DNA from: Rhabdophis nuchalis
Lineage: Eukaryota > Chordata > Lepidosauria > Squamata > Natricidae
NCBI GenBank assembly: GCA_039707465.1
Contig: CM077643.1
Span: forward strand, 201,525,605-201,589,604
Direction of reading: 5' to 3'
DNA length: 64,000 bases
In this document: positions 33,855 to 46,140 of the stretch, in pieces
Layout: each line of letters opens with the position of its first letter
How positions within the stretch are numbered: the first letter of the stretch is position 1
The notes under the pieces: model-generated
The model's input: the letters and a program-made list of their open reading frames with translations, nothing else
The model's database searches: none
What the model was told of the DNA's origin: nothing
Program-made: the position numbers and the translations under genes

Positions 33855-34405
33855 CTTCAAAGATTTTCATAATGTCATCAGAATGGGAATCACTTGGGGA
33901 TGGGGTTCTAGAGGCAGATGCTGTGGTAGTGATAATTTAGATATGGTCACCAGAGATGAGCAAATGGTCACCAGAGATGAGCCTGTGTTACCTGAACAGT
34001 CTTTTTGCATTGCTATTCTGTACATTCTTACAATTCATTCACTTTTCCACTTCAATTTTCTCCATAACCTGCTTTCAAATTGAAAGGATCTTTATTTTAC
34101 ATTTCTGTTTTACCAAAAGCTAATGACTCTTTCTATTTTACTAAAAGGCTTAATGCTTCACCTTGAATTTCCTATAGCTATAACATTTCCTAATTTGTTT
34201 TTGGTCTCTAAAAATATACTGGAATGGCATGAATTAATGCTGATTGAATAGTGAGATTCCAGATTTAAATTTCTGCAAGGTCAGGATAAGAAATAAGGAA
34301 AATCTGAAATCTTTCAGACCTGTGTAATGTCAGGGTTATGACATGTAACTGATCCTGGTGTTGCTTTCTCTTTAGCTAAATCTTTGCTTTAACCAATCAT
34401 GGTTG
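33855..34405. other. Non-coding DNA
   Basis: Only a short direct duplication (ATGGTCACCAGAGATGAGC twice, about 33942-33982) stands out. No gene seen. Confidence 0.4.
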
Positions 34406-34409
34406 ACAC

Positions 34410-34590
34410 CAGGGGAGGTTTTCACTTACCTTCCCTACCAGTTTGTAAATGTTCCTTCCACGCATGTGCTTTGCTCAAAAAAATGTCCCTAAATAGGACA
34501 ACATAAAGCCAGAGTGAGTGGGCGCAGCCACCTGCAATGCCTGCTACAGATTTGGGCGAACCGATACAAACTGGCTGAATACCACCTCTG
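34410..34590. mobile_element. hAT MITE (CAGGGGTGGTATTCACTTACC family)
   Basis: Left end CAGGGGAGGTTTTCACTTAC and right end CTGAATACCACCTCTG are inverted-repeat ends. The 8-bp flanks GTTGACAC and GTTAACAT are a diverged target duplication. The inside matches 49161-49360 (CCACGCATGTGCTTT, CCTAAATAGGA). Confidence 0.7.
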
Positions 34591-34717
34591 GTTAACATCA
34601 TTAACTTTGTAGTATTATGTACTTGTGGTGTCTAGTGATAGTCTAGAAAAAGGGCAGGTTTTCTTTCTTATATAGATGGTGCTCCTGATACTGAAGTTCC
34701 TTTCCATATTTTATTTT

Positions 34718-34775
34718 TTATTTTATTTATTTGATTTATATCCCGCCCTTCTCCAAAAGGATACCAGGGATACCA
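34718..34775 (-). mobile_element. L2-like LINE 3'-end fragment
   Basis: TTGATTTATATCCCGCCCTT then CTCCAAAAGGATACCAGGG is the reverse complement of the L2-like 3' terminus. Confidence 0.6.
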
Positions 34776-34779
34776 TGCA

Positions 34780-35790
34780 GGTGCACTTGCTTACAGAAAC
34801 TATTGTATGAACAATTCTATTGTGACACTGGTGTGGTGGCTTTTGATAAGACAAGGCTTATCACCTGATATTGCTGTGGCACCTGTAAGAAAGCATATTT
34901 TGGCAGCAATTATACTGTTTTCATGTCTTCTCATGCAAGCAAATTATATATGACCCTTTAGGAGGGAGATTTGCATTTTCAAAAAACCCCACACAATATT
35001 TTCTACAAGACAAGCCATTGTAATGTAATTTGGAAGCAATTTGGCTCATTCACTTGAATTGGTCAGATGCACATTTACCTTCTTTCCCGCTCTTAATTGT
35101 GCTTTTTCTGAGTTTTTCTTTTGCTTGTTTCAATATTGTCATGTCCTATCTTAGGAAGAAACATTTTCTTCTTGAAGAGATATTTGTAAATGCAAAAGCA
35201 TTTCTTTGCAAACCAATAAACTTGGGCCTCCAACTTACCAACAGACTGATGGGGTATTTTACTTTTTCTGAAACTATAAAGTTAAGACCACTTGGAATCA
35301 TTTAGCATTTCTTGAGAAATCTTGTTTTAATCTTTTTGCTTCTATGACTTTAAACTTAATTTTATTATTCTAGGAGAAAGGTTCTTCACAGGATAAAAAT
35401 AGTCATCTTTCTGTTTTGTAGCTTTTCTTAGGAAGCTGAAGCAAGTCACCAATCAATATAGACAGGAAGATAAAAACAAATTAGGTTACACTGCCATTGA
35501 TTAAAAAAAACATTTTCTACAAGACAGGTCAGGATTTCCTAGCTATGTTTCTATACAGTATCAAATTAAGGAACCTCTGAATTGTGCATTGAAAACCTAA
35601 TGTACCTTCAGTTAAATTCATTAATTTATTAATAATATATCCATATTGCTTACCATTGAAAGAACCTTCAGAGAGGTTAACCATCAAAAGTTATAGTTAA
35701 AAACAGTGGGTTAAAACAAATTAAAACATCCATGAAGACATTTTAAAATACAAGACAAAATACATATCAAGTCAGCTAGATATATATTAA
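34780..35790. other. Non-coding DNA with an L2-type tail remnant near 35625
   Basis: No gene is supported. A plausible acceptor (TCTGTTTTGTAG, near 35400) precedes a 26-codon open frame ending in TAA, but there is no link to another exon. From about 35625 the sequence resembles an antisense retroposon tail. Confidence 0.35.
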
Positions 35791-35792
35791 AG

Positions 35793-35936
35793 CAGGGGTC
35801 TCCAACCTTTGCAACTTTAAGTCTGAAGGACTTCAGCTCCCAGAATTCTCCAGCCAGCAAAGCCAGCAAAGCTGGCTGGAGAATTCTGGGAGCTGAAGTC
35901 CTTCAGACTTAAAGTTGCAAAGGTTGGAGACCCCTT
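35793..35936. mobile_element. Palindromic (foldback) hAT MITE
   Basis: Two 66-bp arms, identical as inverted repeats except for the last base, surround a 12-base loop (AAAGCCAGCAAA). The end is CAGGGGTCTCCAACCTTTGC. The flanking 8-bp duplication TATTAAAG is exact (35785-35792 and 35937-35944). This points to hAT-type transposition and a recent insertion. A second copy is at 53279-53413. Confidence 0.9.
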
Positions 35937-36125
35937 TATTAAAGGACTTACAAAAAATAAATCTGTAGTGTAGATTTAGGGCATTCCCCATAGACCTTGA
36001 GATATCTTCCCAGGTATTACAGTAGATGGTTAGCACTGGATGTACAGATAGCTTTGGATTTGTGGCCATGGTTTTGTCTGTCTCCATGTTTGTCTCTAGC
36101 ACCCTAGCTTACCATGCAACTATAG

Positions 36126-36391
36126 CAGTGGTGGTATTCAAATTTTTTTACTACTGGTTCTGTGGGCATGGCTTTGTGGGTGTGACAGGGGAAGGTTACT
36201 GCAAAATCCCCATTCCCTCCCCACCCCACTAACCTGCTTTCCAGCTCTGTTCTCCTGTTCAGGGCAACAAAAGAAAATTGGCTGGGAGGCAGCGGGATCA
36301 GGGCCAGCCTATTTGCAGGTTCTCCGAACTACTCAAAATGTCTGCTACCGGTTCTCCAGAACCTGTCAGAACTGGCTGAATACCACCTCTG
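36126..36391. mobile_element. hAT MITE (CAGTGGTGGTATTC family)
   Basis: Left end CAGTGGTGGTATTCAAAT and right end CTGAATACCACCTCTG are inverted. The target duplication AACTATAG is exact (36118-36125 and 36392-36399). The interior contains TACTACTGGTTCTGTGGGC and CCGGTTCTCCAGAACC. The copy at 40621-40894 is the same family in the opposite orientation. Confidence 0.88.
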
Positions 36392-36693
36392 AACTATAGA
36401 GGCTGAAAGCCAACAGAACCTCTAAAAAGTTTGTTTTACTGCTTTTAAAACAGTTGGAAGAAATATCCATCTGGTTCATTCCAAGTGGAGAGAAAGACAC
36501 TGGAAACATGGAGGCTGATTGAAAAGATGGTTTATTGATGGACAGGACCACATGAGTTGGAGGTCCTAGCCAACTGACCACATGGAGTGGAGAGAGAGAG
36601 GTATTGATACTCTCTCTTGGGCCTTACCCTTGAGCTTTCTGTTCCTGTGCAAGAAATATATCATATTGACTGTAGTCAGACTTCCATGGGCCA

Positions 36694-36808
36694 AGCCCCT
36701 CCATTGCATCAGCACACTTCAACCAAACTTGACTTCAAGACAAACATGACAAACATGTTTGTCTTGAAGTCAAGTTTGGTTGAAGTGTGCTGATGCAATG
36801 AAGGGGCT
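36694..36808. repeat. 55-bp inverted repeat with 5-base spacer
   Basis: Arms 36694-36748 (starts AGCCCCTCCATTGCATCAGC) and 36754-36808 pair at 54 of 55 positions. The spacer is ACAAA. It is not one of the hAT palindromes above, and no obvious target duplication flanks it. It lies in a segment (36500-36960) that may be an old retroelement or terminal repeat. Confidence 0.85.
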
Positions 36809-37377
36809 GAGAGCTAATCCTATCTTTGTTCAGACCTTGCTGCTGGGAGTAATGGATTATCAAATCTGCATTTCTAAAGGCTGGCCTCGGTTTACTATCT
36901 GCTTGGGGGCAGGGAGCTGAAGTTCTAAGTTTCTATCTTTAGAAACATGTTTCTCCTTTAGGGAAATATAATATTCTCCCTTTTTAAAATATTTCTCAGA
37001 ATACTTCATTCTTCTGGGAGGGGTAGATGCTAACTATCTACAAAACAATAACAGAAAAAGAGTAAAACCCAAAAGGAACAAAATACACAAAAATACATTA
37101 TTAAAAAAAACCCAATGAAGTTGGGTGTTGATAATAAGAGTTCAGAGTCGTGTTGCCAGCATGGGGCATGTTTTGGGCCATGGATTCTCCAGTTGCACTC
37201 TGCTGTCGGGAAGATAACATTGCTGATGAGCTCAGGACATGAGGTGGCAAAAGAGATGCCTGGAAGGGAAACTGTCTCACGTCTGACTGAAACGGGTTAT
37301 ATTTGAGCCCTCACGCTGTTGATTCAAGGGCATAAGGAAAATACTTTGCTGCTGTTATTTTTTTTTTTAGATTTAGA

Positions 37378-37822
37378 TTTTATTAAATTTGTATCCCGCA
37401 CCTATCTTCAATAGGACCCAGGGCAGCGCACAGGCATTTAAAAACACAATATACAGTACAAAAATATACAAACATCCTAAAACCTTATTAAATTAAATAC
37501 TCCTGTGCTAAAATATAGTTTAAAAATTTGTATATCTAACCCTCAGTTGTTTATCAGGTGGATTTACCCTAAGCCGGCTTGCTGAAACAGATGCATTTTT
37601 AAACGCTGGCGGAATAGGCGGAGGTCCGAAGTGGTACGGAGATCGGGAGGTAGGTCGTTCCAGAGGCTGGGCCTGCCACAGAGAAGGCCCTTCCCCTGGG
37701 CGTCGCCAACCGGCATTGCCCGGCTGACAGCACCCGGAGAAGACCCTCTCTGTGGGAGCGGATCGGACAAAGGGATGTATGGGGCAGGAGACGGTCTCGC
37801 AAATAACTAGGCCCCGAGCCAT
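37378..37822 (-). mobile_element. L2-like LINE 3' end, antisense
   Basis: Read on the minus strand it starts in GSGPSYLRDRLLPHTSL and passes through IRSHREGLLRVLSAGQCRLA. After one frame change it continues with the LWNDLPPDLRTTSDLRLF region and the 3' UTR. The termini CCTGTGCGCTGCCCTGGGTCC and GCGGGATACAAATTTAATAAAA are intact. Confidence 0.85.
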
Positions 37823-37829
37823 GTTTGTG

Positions 37830-38688
37830 CTGAGTGCTGTTTGCCCTTTTAAGGCAAACAATCAGCAAAAAATCTGAAAGGCTACTGTGAAGAATGTTTG
37901 CAGTATTTGATGGATAAAACTGCTCACTGGACACTGCCAATAAAGATAACTAGGGCTTCAGACTGTGAAATAACCTGGGATCAATTTGAGTCTGTGAATC
38001 CTGAGGAAGCAGGCAGGACTCTCAGTAGGATTAGCTGCAATCCCTCTCAATTGGATCACTGCCTTCTTTAAGGGCAAGTGTGACCCCATCCAGAACAGAC
38101 TGAACCCCGTAAAGCTTGGAAGGTACCCTTTGAATTTACCCATTTTGAGCCCTATGTGTGCTTAAGCAAATATATAAACACTAAACTATGCAAAACTAGC
38201 CATTTTTTGACATGAATATAGCAAGGTGAGGCAGCCTGGCTTAGTCCATTGCCTTGGCTGTGGTAAATGGTTTCTGCTCTTTCAAAATGTTTTGGTATTT
38301 GCCATTCCAGCTTGTCAGAAACAAATTATTTATTTAGTTATGAAGAAAGAAAAGTGTAGATTTACTTACCTCCATCAATTAACATGTCTGAAGTAAAAAT
38401 GACAAAGCTAATTACAGGTCAGAGGTGGGCGAATGAGCCTATCACATGCGCAATGGCCAAATTGATTAATGATGTATGTATAAAGGCAAATATCTCTTCA
38501 ATGGTAGTTTCTACACTCTGATGATGTTAGCAGAGGCTAACAAAAGTTAAGTGGGTAATATATTTTAAGTTTTGGAGATTGCAATGTCTGTCTCTTCTTT
38601 ATATGTATGTATGTATGTATGTATATATGTATATATGTATATGTACACACAAACAGAGAGATAGAGAGAGAGAGATTGCGATCTCCGG

Positions 38689-38728
<40 letters not shown>

Positions 38729-40085
38729 ATATATTTGATTTGTTGTGTATCTAGAACACTTTCTCGGTTCTCAACTTTGTGGGCACTGTGCCATGCCTGT
38801 CTTACTCATTAGACTGTAATTACACTGCACAGTTGATCCGTGATATTAGGTTCTAAATTCATTCCTCAATAGCTGTCTGCAATTCAAAGCAAATTACTAA
38901 CCTGCTATTCAGAAATGAATTGCTCCATGGTAAGTTGCTTTGAAGTAGCCCTGATTATACAAGCAGAGTAGATGACATAATTGGATTGTTATTTCTGAGT
39001 GGTCCTTTACCTTAAGCTATGGCATCGATTCTCGCACCAGCTTCCAATCATCTATTGGCAATCTTCCTCCTTCTCCCTCTGGTGTGGGTTTCAATCTGTT
39101 GAAACTAGAAATTTGGCATGGAATAGCAAAGTTGCTTTTACTTTGCATAAAATGAATAAAATAGCAACAGAGCCAAACATTTATGAGGGCAATTTATAAA
39201 CCATGAAATGGAAGTATTAGAATAACTTCTATGTCCTTCATATATTCTCTCCTGGCATGGCACTTTTATCCATAAATCTGATTTTTTTAGTAAAACCTGA
39301 AAGAGCTGATGATTATTAGATCAAAGGGGAAAAGCCAGATGATATCATCTTATTTTAATGTCACTACGTATAGAATGCTGAAATTTTCCTTCCGCATCAG
39401 TGCTAGACTGCTTTTTTTTACAAGTGTGTATGAGTGTATGAATGAATATGAGTGCTGGAAGTGTATACATAAATTTCTTTCAACTTGCCACAGGAGGAAA
39501 AACACACGCAAATTAATGGGCATGTTTATGGCTCAAGCATGACTACAGCAGTAAACACTCCAGAAGCAGTTGAAACATCCAGAGGAACTGTTCTATTAAG
39601 TACCACACAAAATACCCAGGTATAATTTGTAGCCCATAGGATCTACCACACATTGGATAGTAAGCCAATATTTAATGCCTTCCTGTTATCGGTACTGATC
39701 ATCTACAAAATCCAGATAACCATTTTTTTAATTAATAGAAGAAAGTGTTTTTCAAACAGAAGGAAAGGAGACGTTTATAAAATCTAGTGGTCATTTTCAA
39801 AAGCTGATAATATATCAGTGCTTACTAGGATTGCCTTTGCATGTCTGAATATTTAAAAATATGTCTATGTAACTTGAACTAAACTAACTCACTCATATTA
39901 GTTCAGTCCATATACATCTCCCTATTTGGCTTCCTCAGCCCTGCTGGCTAGAAGGAGCAGGGAGGTCTAAACTTTGGTGTTAGTAGTTCCATTTATAATT
40001 GATAGAAAGACTAGACCTGTACAAGTCTGCTGAAGGGCACTTTATCCCTAGTTTTGCCCTTCCGTCCATATGCTTGTATTATTTT
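37830..40085. other. Non-coding DNA with microsatellites
   Basis: Apart from the tandem repeats at 38601-38727, no gene or clear element is visible. Confidence 0.4.
38601..38727. repeat. Compound (GTAT)n / (GA)n / (CA)n microsatellite
   Basis: GTAT and ATATGTAT units (38601-38642), a short AGAG stretch, then an uninterrupted (CA)18 at 38691-38727. Confidence 0.95.
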
Positions 40086-40091
40086 CCTGTT

Positions 40092-40322
40092 AGCAATAAC
40101 AGTAGCACTTAGACTTATATGTCACTTCACAGTACTTTACAGCCATCTCTAAGCAATTTACAATGTCAGCATATTGCCCCTCAACAATCTGGAACCTCAT
40201 TTTACTGACCTCAGAAAGATGGAAGGCTAAAGCAACCTTGAGCTAGTCAGGATCGATCTCCTGGAGTAAACAGTGAGTTAGCCCTGCAATACAGCATTCT
40301 AACCACTGCGCCACCATGGCTC
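40092..40322 (-). mobile_element. Sauria-type SINE
   Basis: On the minus strand the head reads GAGCCATGGTGGCGCAGTGG then TTAGAATGCTGTATTGCAGG, with the body CAAGGTTGCTTTAGCCTTCC, CAGATTGTTGAGGGGCAATA and GCTTAGAGATGGCTGTAAAG. The tail runs into AAGTCTAAGTGCTACTGTTA. This is the tRNA-headed, BovB-tailed SINE widespread in squamates and is one of the best clues to the host. Confidence 0.85.
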
Positions 40323-40620
40323 ATAGCACACAAGATCAGCAAGAGGAAGAGGAGGAGAAATGCCAGATGTTTGCAACCTAGATAATTAGAAATTGTGGGC
40401 TAAAAATATACACTCTTGACTGAAGCAGCTTATACATTGGAATTTTCCAGTTCTAAAATGTGTTAATAGTTGCTCCAAACAAATCCAGTATCAAACTCCC
40501 CTTTCTGAAATCATCTCTGATCATACACAAGCCAGCCATTCATTCACAATTGGGAAGGAATATCAGATCCTCAACCTCTGCAACTATACAATCTGTTCAT
40601 GGGGAATGGGGGGTGTAGAC

Positions 40621-40894
40621 CAGAAGTGGTTTTCAGCAGGCTCTGACCTGTTCTGGAGAACCGGTAGCGGAAATTTTGAGTAGTTTGGAGAACCGATAAA
40701 TAGCACCTCTGACTGGCCCTGCCCCCATCTATTCTCTGCTTCCCAAGTCTCAGCTGATCAGGAGGGAATGGGGATTTTGCAGTAACCTTCTCCTGCCACC
40801 CCCCCCCCCAAGCAACCCCCCCCCCCAAGCTGTGTCATGCTCACCAAGCCATTCCCACAGAACCGGTAGTAAATAAAATTGAATCCCACCACTG
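40621..40894. mobile_element. hAT MITE (CAGTGGTGGGATTC family), opposite orientation
   Basis: Ends CAGAAGTGGTTTTCAGCAGG and GAATCCCACCACTG are inverted repeats. Flanks GTGTAGAC (40613-40620) and GTATAGAC (40895-40902) match at seven of eight bases. Two C-runs of ten or more lie inside (near 40799-40826). Confidence 0.8.
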
Positions 40895-41484
40895 GTATAG
40901 ACTGACAGAAAAATCTACCTCCCATTCCCCTATCTTAAAAAGGATTGATTATCCTCAGTTGGCACAGAAACCTAACTAGTTAATGCAAAAATAAATAAAT
41001 AAAAATTGGGATGGTGGCGAATTGAAAGTTTCAGTGTGACAAAAGATGGTTAAAATTAATTTGTTTGTCCATGTTTCAGATTGCATTTCCTAACATGCTA
41101 TTCAGACACCAATTGCATCTGAGTGTGAAAAATACAGCCTGGGTACACAGGAGTTTGAACAGAAGGTTTCAATCCTTCTGTTGCAAGATCATTATGTTGC
41201 ATGTTTTAAATGCTTTTATGTAATTCCTTCAATAAAGAGAACAGATTCCTCAGTGCACCCATAAGGGAGGTACATTCAGGCAGTGGCTCAGACTGCTGCC
41301 AAATCCTCATTCTAAGTGCTCCATCTCTCCCTCTGATATTTGAAACGTAATGTACTTCACCTTACATTACCAGTCTGCATATACATTAAAAAACACACAA
41401 AACACAATATAAGAGGACAGCAATGTTCCTCCCTCTCTCTCTTCCTCCCCCCCCCCCCCGTCTCTCTCACACACACAACTTTGT

Positions 41485-41758
41485 GATGGTCATAAAGCAA
41501 ATGCTGTGGCAAACCTATTATTCACTATGGAGCAATTTTTGCCGGAAACCAGGAATAAAATCCAACTTTCTGTTGCAAATGTTGGAAATCATGGTCACGT
41601 GATTGCAGGATCCTGCAAATGTCCAAAATATGATCATGTGACTGTGGGGAGAGGGAAAACTGTTGGGACTTCTAAACAGGATCGTAAGCCCCTTATTGTG
41701 AGTCAGCCATAACTTTGACCTGTTGCTAAGGGACCAGTCATAAATCAAGGATCACATG
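41485..41758. mobile_element. Tigger-like MITE fragment
   Basis: The right end CATAAATCAAGGATCACATG resembles the TAAGTCGAGGACTACCTG terminus. Internal GGTCACGTGATTGC and GATCATGTGACTGTGG are family hallmarks. The left end is obscured by a CTCTC/CACAC low-complexity stretch. Confidence 0.5.
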
Positions 41759-41764
41759 TACTAA

Positions 41765-44385
41765 AAAACCTACATTTCATCCTACTCTTTCCCTTTGCTA
41801 GGGGCAAGTCTGTGATGTTCATTTTTGTATTTCTCAGTAGACATTGTCTTTCCTCTCTGAAACTGGTGGCTTATAAACGACTGATGATAAGTGAGAATTT
41901 GAACTATCCCCCCATGTGGCTGTGCAAGAGATTTTATACTTAACATACCAAGCAATTAGCATGGATAATACTCTATTCTTACCACAATAGTCTATCTGAT
42001 ATTTATAGAATGAATATGCTGAAGTGAGAAATAATTTGCATAAGTTAAATTAACTGGATGATTGTCCTAACCAAAGATTTTGCTTTTCTGTTTCACCACT
42101 ATTGAATCTTTAAAACCACTTAACCTGTTTTTTGTTAAAAACATTATTGTTCCTAGGCCAGGAACAATAAAACCATTGAAGTCACACAAGATTACAAAAG
42201 TTAAAATTATAAACATTATGTATGACAATAGCAGCAATAATATTTTAAGATGGGTCTGGCCAATTGTGATCTGAATTAAAAAATATTTTCCTCAGGATTT
42301 CTTTTTCTGTCTCTCTTTGGGAGGACTATATATTATTTCTAAACAACTTGTATTCAAATAGTTTCAAATATATATTTATCTTTATCAGACAGCAAAATTT
42401 CCATTTGAACTCTATCTGGAAGGGTTTGTCAATTTTTTTTACAAGCGTTTGTAAAATCAATCAGCCCTGTTTTTATTTAGCATCACCATTTCTTTTCTTT
42501 TCATCATGGAGCTGAAATATGTGATTGATCACTGTACTCTTAACCTAGTGTTACTGCTGGTAACTTCTGGAATTCCAAAATAACCAATATTATTGATTTC
42601 AAATAGAGTAGGTCTTGGTGAATTCTAGTTTTAAAACTAAGCTTTAATTTAAAAAAATAGCCGTTTGAATCAACCTGTGTTTTTAATAATTGATTTTGAA
42701 TTAAGTTACTTGAGAAAGACAAAATCCAAGTCTCTGGGTGTGTATGTGTAAGTGCTCAGGTGCTTAGCACATACTTTCTTAGCGTACTATAACTGCTTTT
42801 GTATGTACAGTTAGATGCAGAATTTAACATGGAGTTAAATTCTCTGTAGTGGAATAATTAATGAAATGGTTAAATAAGACAGCTGTTTCAAATGTGGAAA
42901 TCATTGATACTGTTTTTGTGTTATTAACAACCTAAATATTCATATGGTAATTCTGCATCATCTAATTCAGAAATCTGGCGATGGGCTAAGGGAGTAAGTT
43001 GCAAAGCAAACTGGAAAGCAAATACAAAGCGCTGAGGTTTACATTGTGAAGTGATGATGCACATTGCATTACGTTTCCATTACTGTGGTTTATAGCAGAT
43101 ACATGTGTTGTTTATCAAACTTTGGGAATCCAGTTAATGTAGTGGTGATTTCTCATTCATACTTGAGATTTCAACTCGCTAATGTCGAAGTTGCGGAGCC
43201 AATACATGAACATTTTTGAACTGAGAAGTTGTGGGCTTTGTCCTTTGTTTGTGTTAGTCCGGTTGTCATTTTTCGCATTTTTTGTTCATATAACTGTTGG
43301 GATGTTGCAAAGGTGGTAAGTGTCAGGACTAGATGTAAGTCACTTTTTTCAGTGCTGTTGTAACTTCAACTATAACTAAACAAATGAAGTCAAAGCAAGG
43401 TATGAATCTGTGGGCTCTAAGTTTGTATAGATAGTTTGTATCTTACAAATGAATGGGATTGATTTCAGAGGGATTTCCTTTTGTGGAAATAAACTGGGGG
43501 GGTGGGGAATCTAAATCGGTGTCTGTCTTTTATATTGAAATCATGTTGTGTTCTTAGAACCAACAGTAAGAGATTGACTCTAATATATTTTAAAAACATA
43601 CTATTTTCCAGTAAGGTCACTTCTCCCCTCACCCCTTCTTTTTGTTAATACATTGTTTAAAATCAGCCGTAAAAAGGCAAGGTTTCTCTTGTGAACTGCA
43701 AGGTATTCACAATAGTAGTTATTTGCCTTGACATTTTAACGCAGACTGCAAAGCTTGATAAAGGTTGCAATATGTGGGAACAGCAAGCAGATAAGCTGGC
43801 ATCAGGGCTTCTGTTCATCAGGCATATATGAGAATGACAGTGCTTTTTGGTTCAGTGCCTGTCCTTGAAGATGTACTACTCTCTTGCCTCCTACTGCTTT
43901 ATCTCTTTCTGCAGGTGGAGTGTGAAGGAAATGAAATGCTGATTGATAATATTCATTCTGTTGTGCATATTTTAGCAGGTTCATCTGAATTGCTGTGTCT
44001 TTCCCCCCTTGTGTTTGTTGATTGCAAGGTTATATGTTGCAAGTCACTGGCTCATATTTCAATTGATCTCAAATGCATTAGGTTTGTTTATTTAAAATTG
44101 TTGTATGGATGCCTATCTTAAGAGCACAACTCTGGGTGGCTCACAACAACAATATTGTGAGAGGTTGTTGGGGTCTTCTTTTCAGAACTACCTTACAAAT
44201 TCTAAGCATCACTGAAGTAAGTTATATTTATTGATATTCCAGATTTACCCGTCTTGATACTTGGGACATCGAAGGAGCAGATATGTTAGACTATATATGT
44301 TAGGCAGTTAGACCACAGCTCATTTTATTTTCCAATCTGCATATTGGGGAAGGCTGATATATAATTATGTAGAGTTAATCAAGGT
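41765..44385. other. AT-rich non-coding DNA
   Basis: No supported gene. The open frame at 43828-44121 contains an internal TTTCTGCAG acceptor-like site followed by VECEGNEMLIDNIHSVVHIL, but has no partner exon. A short antisense L2-type tail may lie around 44090-44160. Confidence 0.35.
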
Positions 44386-44389
44386 TGAC

Positions 44390-44595
44390 TGGTGTGGCAT
44401 AGTGGTGAAGATGCTCACCCCCTTTTCAGAAGGTTGAAAATTCAATCATAGGGAACGACAGATGTTTCTCTCTCAGGGCACAAAGAGAAAATATCTGCTG
44501 TGAACTTCAGATAGGTCAGGAAGGGCATCCAGTTAGTAAATGATCAGCTCCATTCACCCTGATTCTATCCCAAATTAAGGAACTACAGGTTCATA
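44390..44595 (+). mobile_element. tRNA-headed SINE
   Basis: The head GTGTGGCATAGTGGTGAAGATGC with the following AGGTTGAAAATTCAATCATA (degenerate A- and B-boxes) leads to CAGGAAGGGCATCCAGTTAG and a CAGGTTCATAAA A-rich tail. This resembles BovB-partnered SINEs. Confidence 0.6.
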
Positions 44596-44639
44596 AAAAG
44601 AAAAAAAAATATTGATCAAGGTTGTGTGTATATCCTTCC

Positions 44640-45330
44640 TTCAGTTTATGTTAGTTGATAATAAACTCAGATCTGAGGATGTTCCATCTTTGACCTTGCA
44701 TGGGATAGCACTTCTCCTTCAAGGTTGGTGTGCAATCTGTGTGGGTCTTCCTGGACTTGCGACTCCTGGTCGAAGAGCAGGTAGCAACTGTGGCCAGGAG
44801 GGTCACTGCACAATTATACCTTGATGCACCAGTTTTTTTCCTTTTTTAGACTAGAGTCCCTTCATACAGCTACTCATGCTCTAGTCATCTGGTGACTTGA
44901 CTACTGCAACATTTTCTATATGGAATTGCCCTTGAACGCCCCTGGAAGCTTCAGATGGTCCCAAATGCAGTGGAACAAGAATTGATGGGCATGGCTTGTT
45001 AAGCCCATGTGACACCTCCACTCCTCGATCTGCATTCAGTTGCTTTCAGGTGCAACTGAATGTGCTAATTGTTATCTATAAAGCCCTACCTGACACAGAG
45101 CTTGGTTACTTGAGGAAATGCTTATCTCCCATAGTATCTGCCTGACCACTTTGATCTTGCAGGGTTGGATACTCTGGATTCCTTTATTTAAACAATTGTG
45201 ACAGCACACATTGTCTATAGCAGTGCCTGGTCTCTGGAATGAGGTTATCCCTGAGATCTGGCTGGCCTCCTCTCTGCTGCTGTTCAAAAGAATGATAAAG
45301 ATCTGATTCTTCACACAAAGCCTTTGGTGA
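44640..45330 (+). pseudogene. Ancient L2-like LINE fragment (ORF2 C-terminal part)
   Basis: Across shifting frames the order of L2 blocks is kept: VWVFLDLRLLVEEQVATVAR (compare LGVLLDSRLSMEDHVAAVAR), a TRLDYCN-like block, a LHxLPV-like block with AFRCN, and finally a SAWSLE (compare AGPALWN) block. The many stops make it much older than 46703-47962, a few hundred bases downstream. Confidence 0.65.
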
Positions 45331-45771
45331 GGAAGGTTGAGACACCTCACTTCATTCCATCTGGTCATGACACTTTGTCTTTTATGACCGAGAGAAGCAT
45401 CTGAAGTCTGTCTAAGTAGATTTCCATGTTCTATTCTAACACAAATTGTTAGATTGCTGCTTAAAGCAGATCTCCACAGAGCTCTGAGCACATGGGAAAT
45501 ATGTTAGCATGCATAGTTTTGTTACAATTAAAAAACTGATTTTAATGCCCAGATTCCTGAAAATGATGTTGGGGCTTTCTCAACAGAGCATCAATTTTGG
45601 GGATCATTCTAACTTGATTTTTTAAACTAGTAATGATTCATTTAAACAAATCATTTAAGGGATTATGATTTAGATATTGTAGTGCACATGTTTCTCATTT
45701 TCTATGATTATATAACTGAGTATAAGAAACATTTCATCATAGAATGCAAGCTTCTTCAAGATGATCTAGTC

Positions 45772-46140
45772 CAGGGGTGTCAAACTTAAGGACCAGGGGC
45801 TGGATCCAGCCTGCGGGGTGCTTATCTGACCTGCGGGACCACCCTGGAAGCAGTGAAGGACCAGCCTGCAGTGCCTGCCAGCGAAAATGGAGCTTGGGAA
45901 GGCTCCATGCAGTCCTCCCGAGCTCCATTTTCACTGGCAGAGGGTTGCAGGAGGCCATCACATTTGAAAACGGAGGTTGGGAGCCCGTTTTCTCTGGCAG
46001 AGCACTTGGGCCTCCACAGGCACCCCTGATATGAGTCATATTGAGCTGACCACGCCCACCCTGGTCACGCCCATCCCAGCTCCCCAAGGTCAAATACAAC
46101 TCTGATGTGGCCCTCAATGAAATCGAGTTTGACACTCCTG
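45772..46140. mobile_element. hAT MITE (CAGGGGTGTCAAAC family)
   Basis: Ends CAGGGGTGTCAAACTTAAGG and GAGTTTGACACTCCTG are inverted repeats. The target duplication ATCTAGTC is exact (45764-45771 and 46141-46148). It contains an internal inverted pair around AAAATGGAGCT / AGCTCCATTTT. It inserted at the 3' edge of the antisense CR1. Confidence 0.88.

Noticed and set aside
33942..33982. Short 19-bp direct duplication
   Set aside because: A small local tandem duplication; too little to interpret.
35400..35506. Acceptor followed by a 26-codon frame (FLRKLKQVTNQYRQEDK)
   Set aside because: Plausible exon-like look but no donor before the stop and no partner exon.
43828..44121. 97-codon frame with an internal acceptor-like TTTCTGCAG
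   Set aside because: No matching donor with open frame and no homology I recognise.
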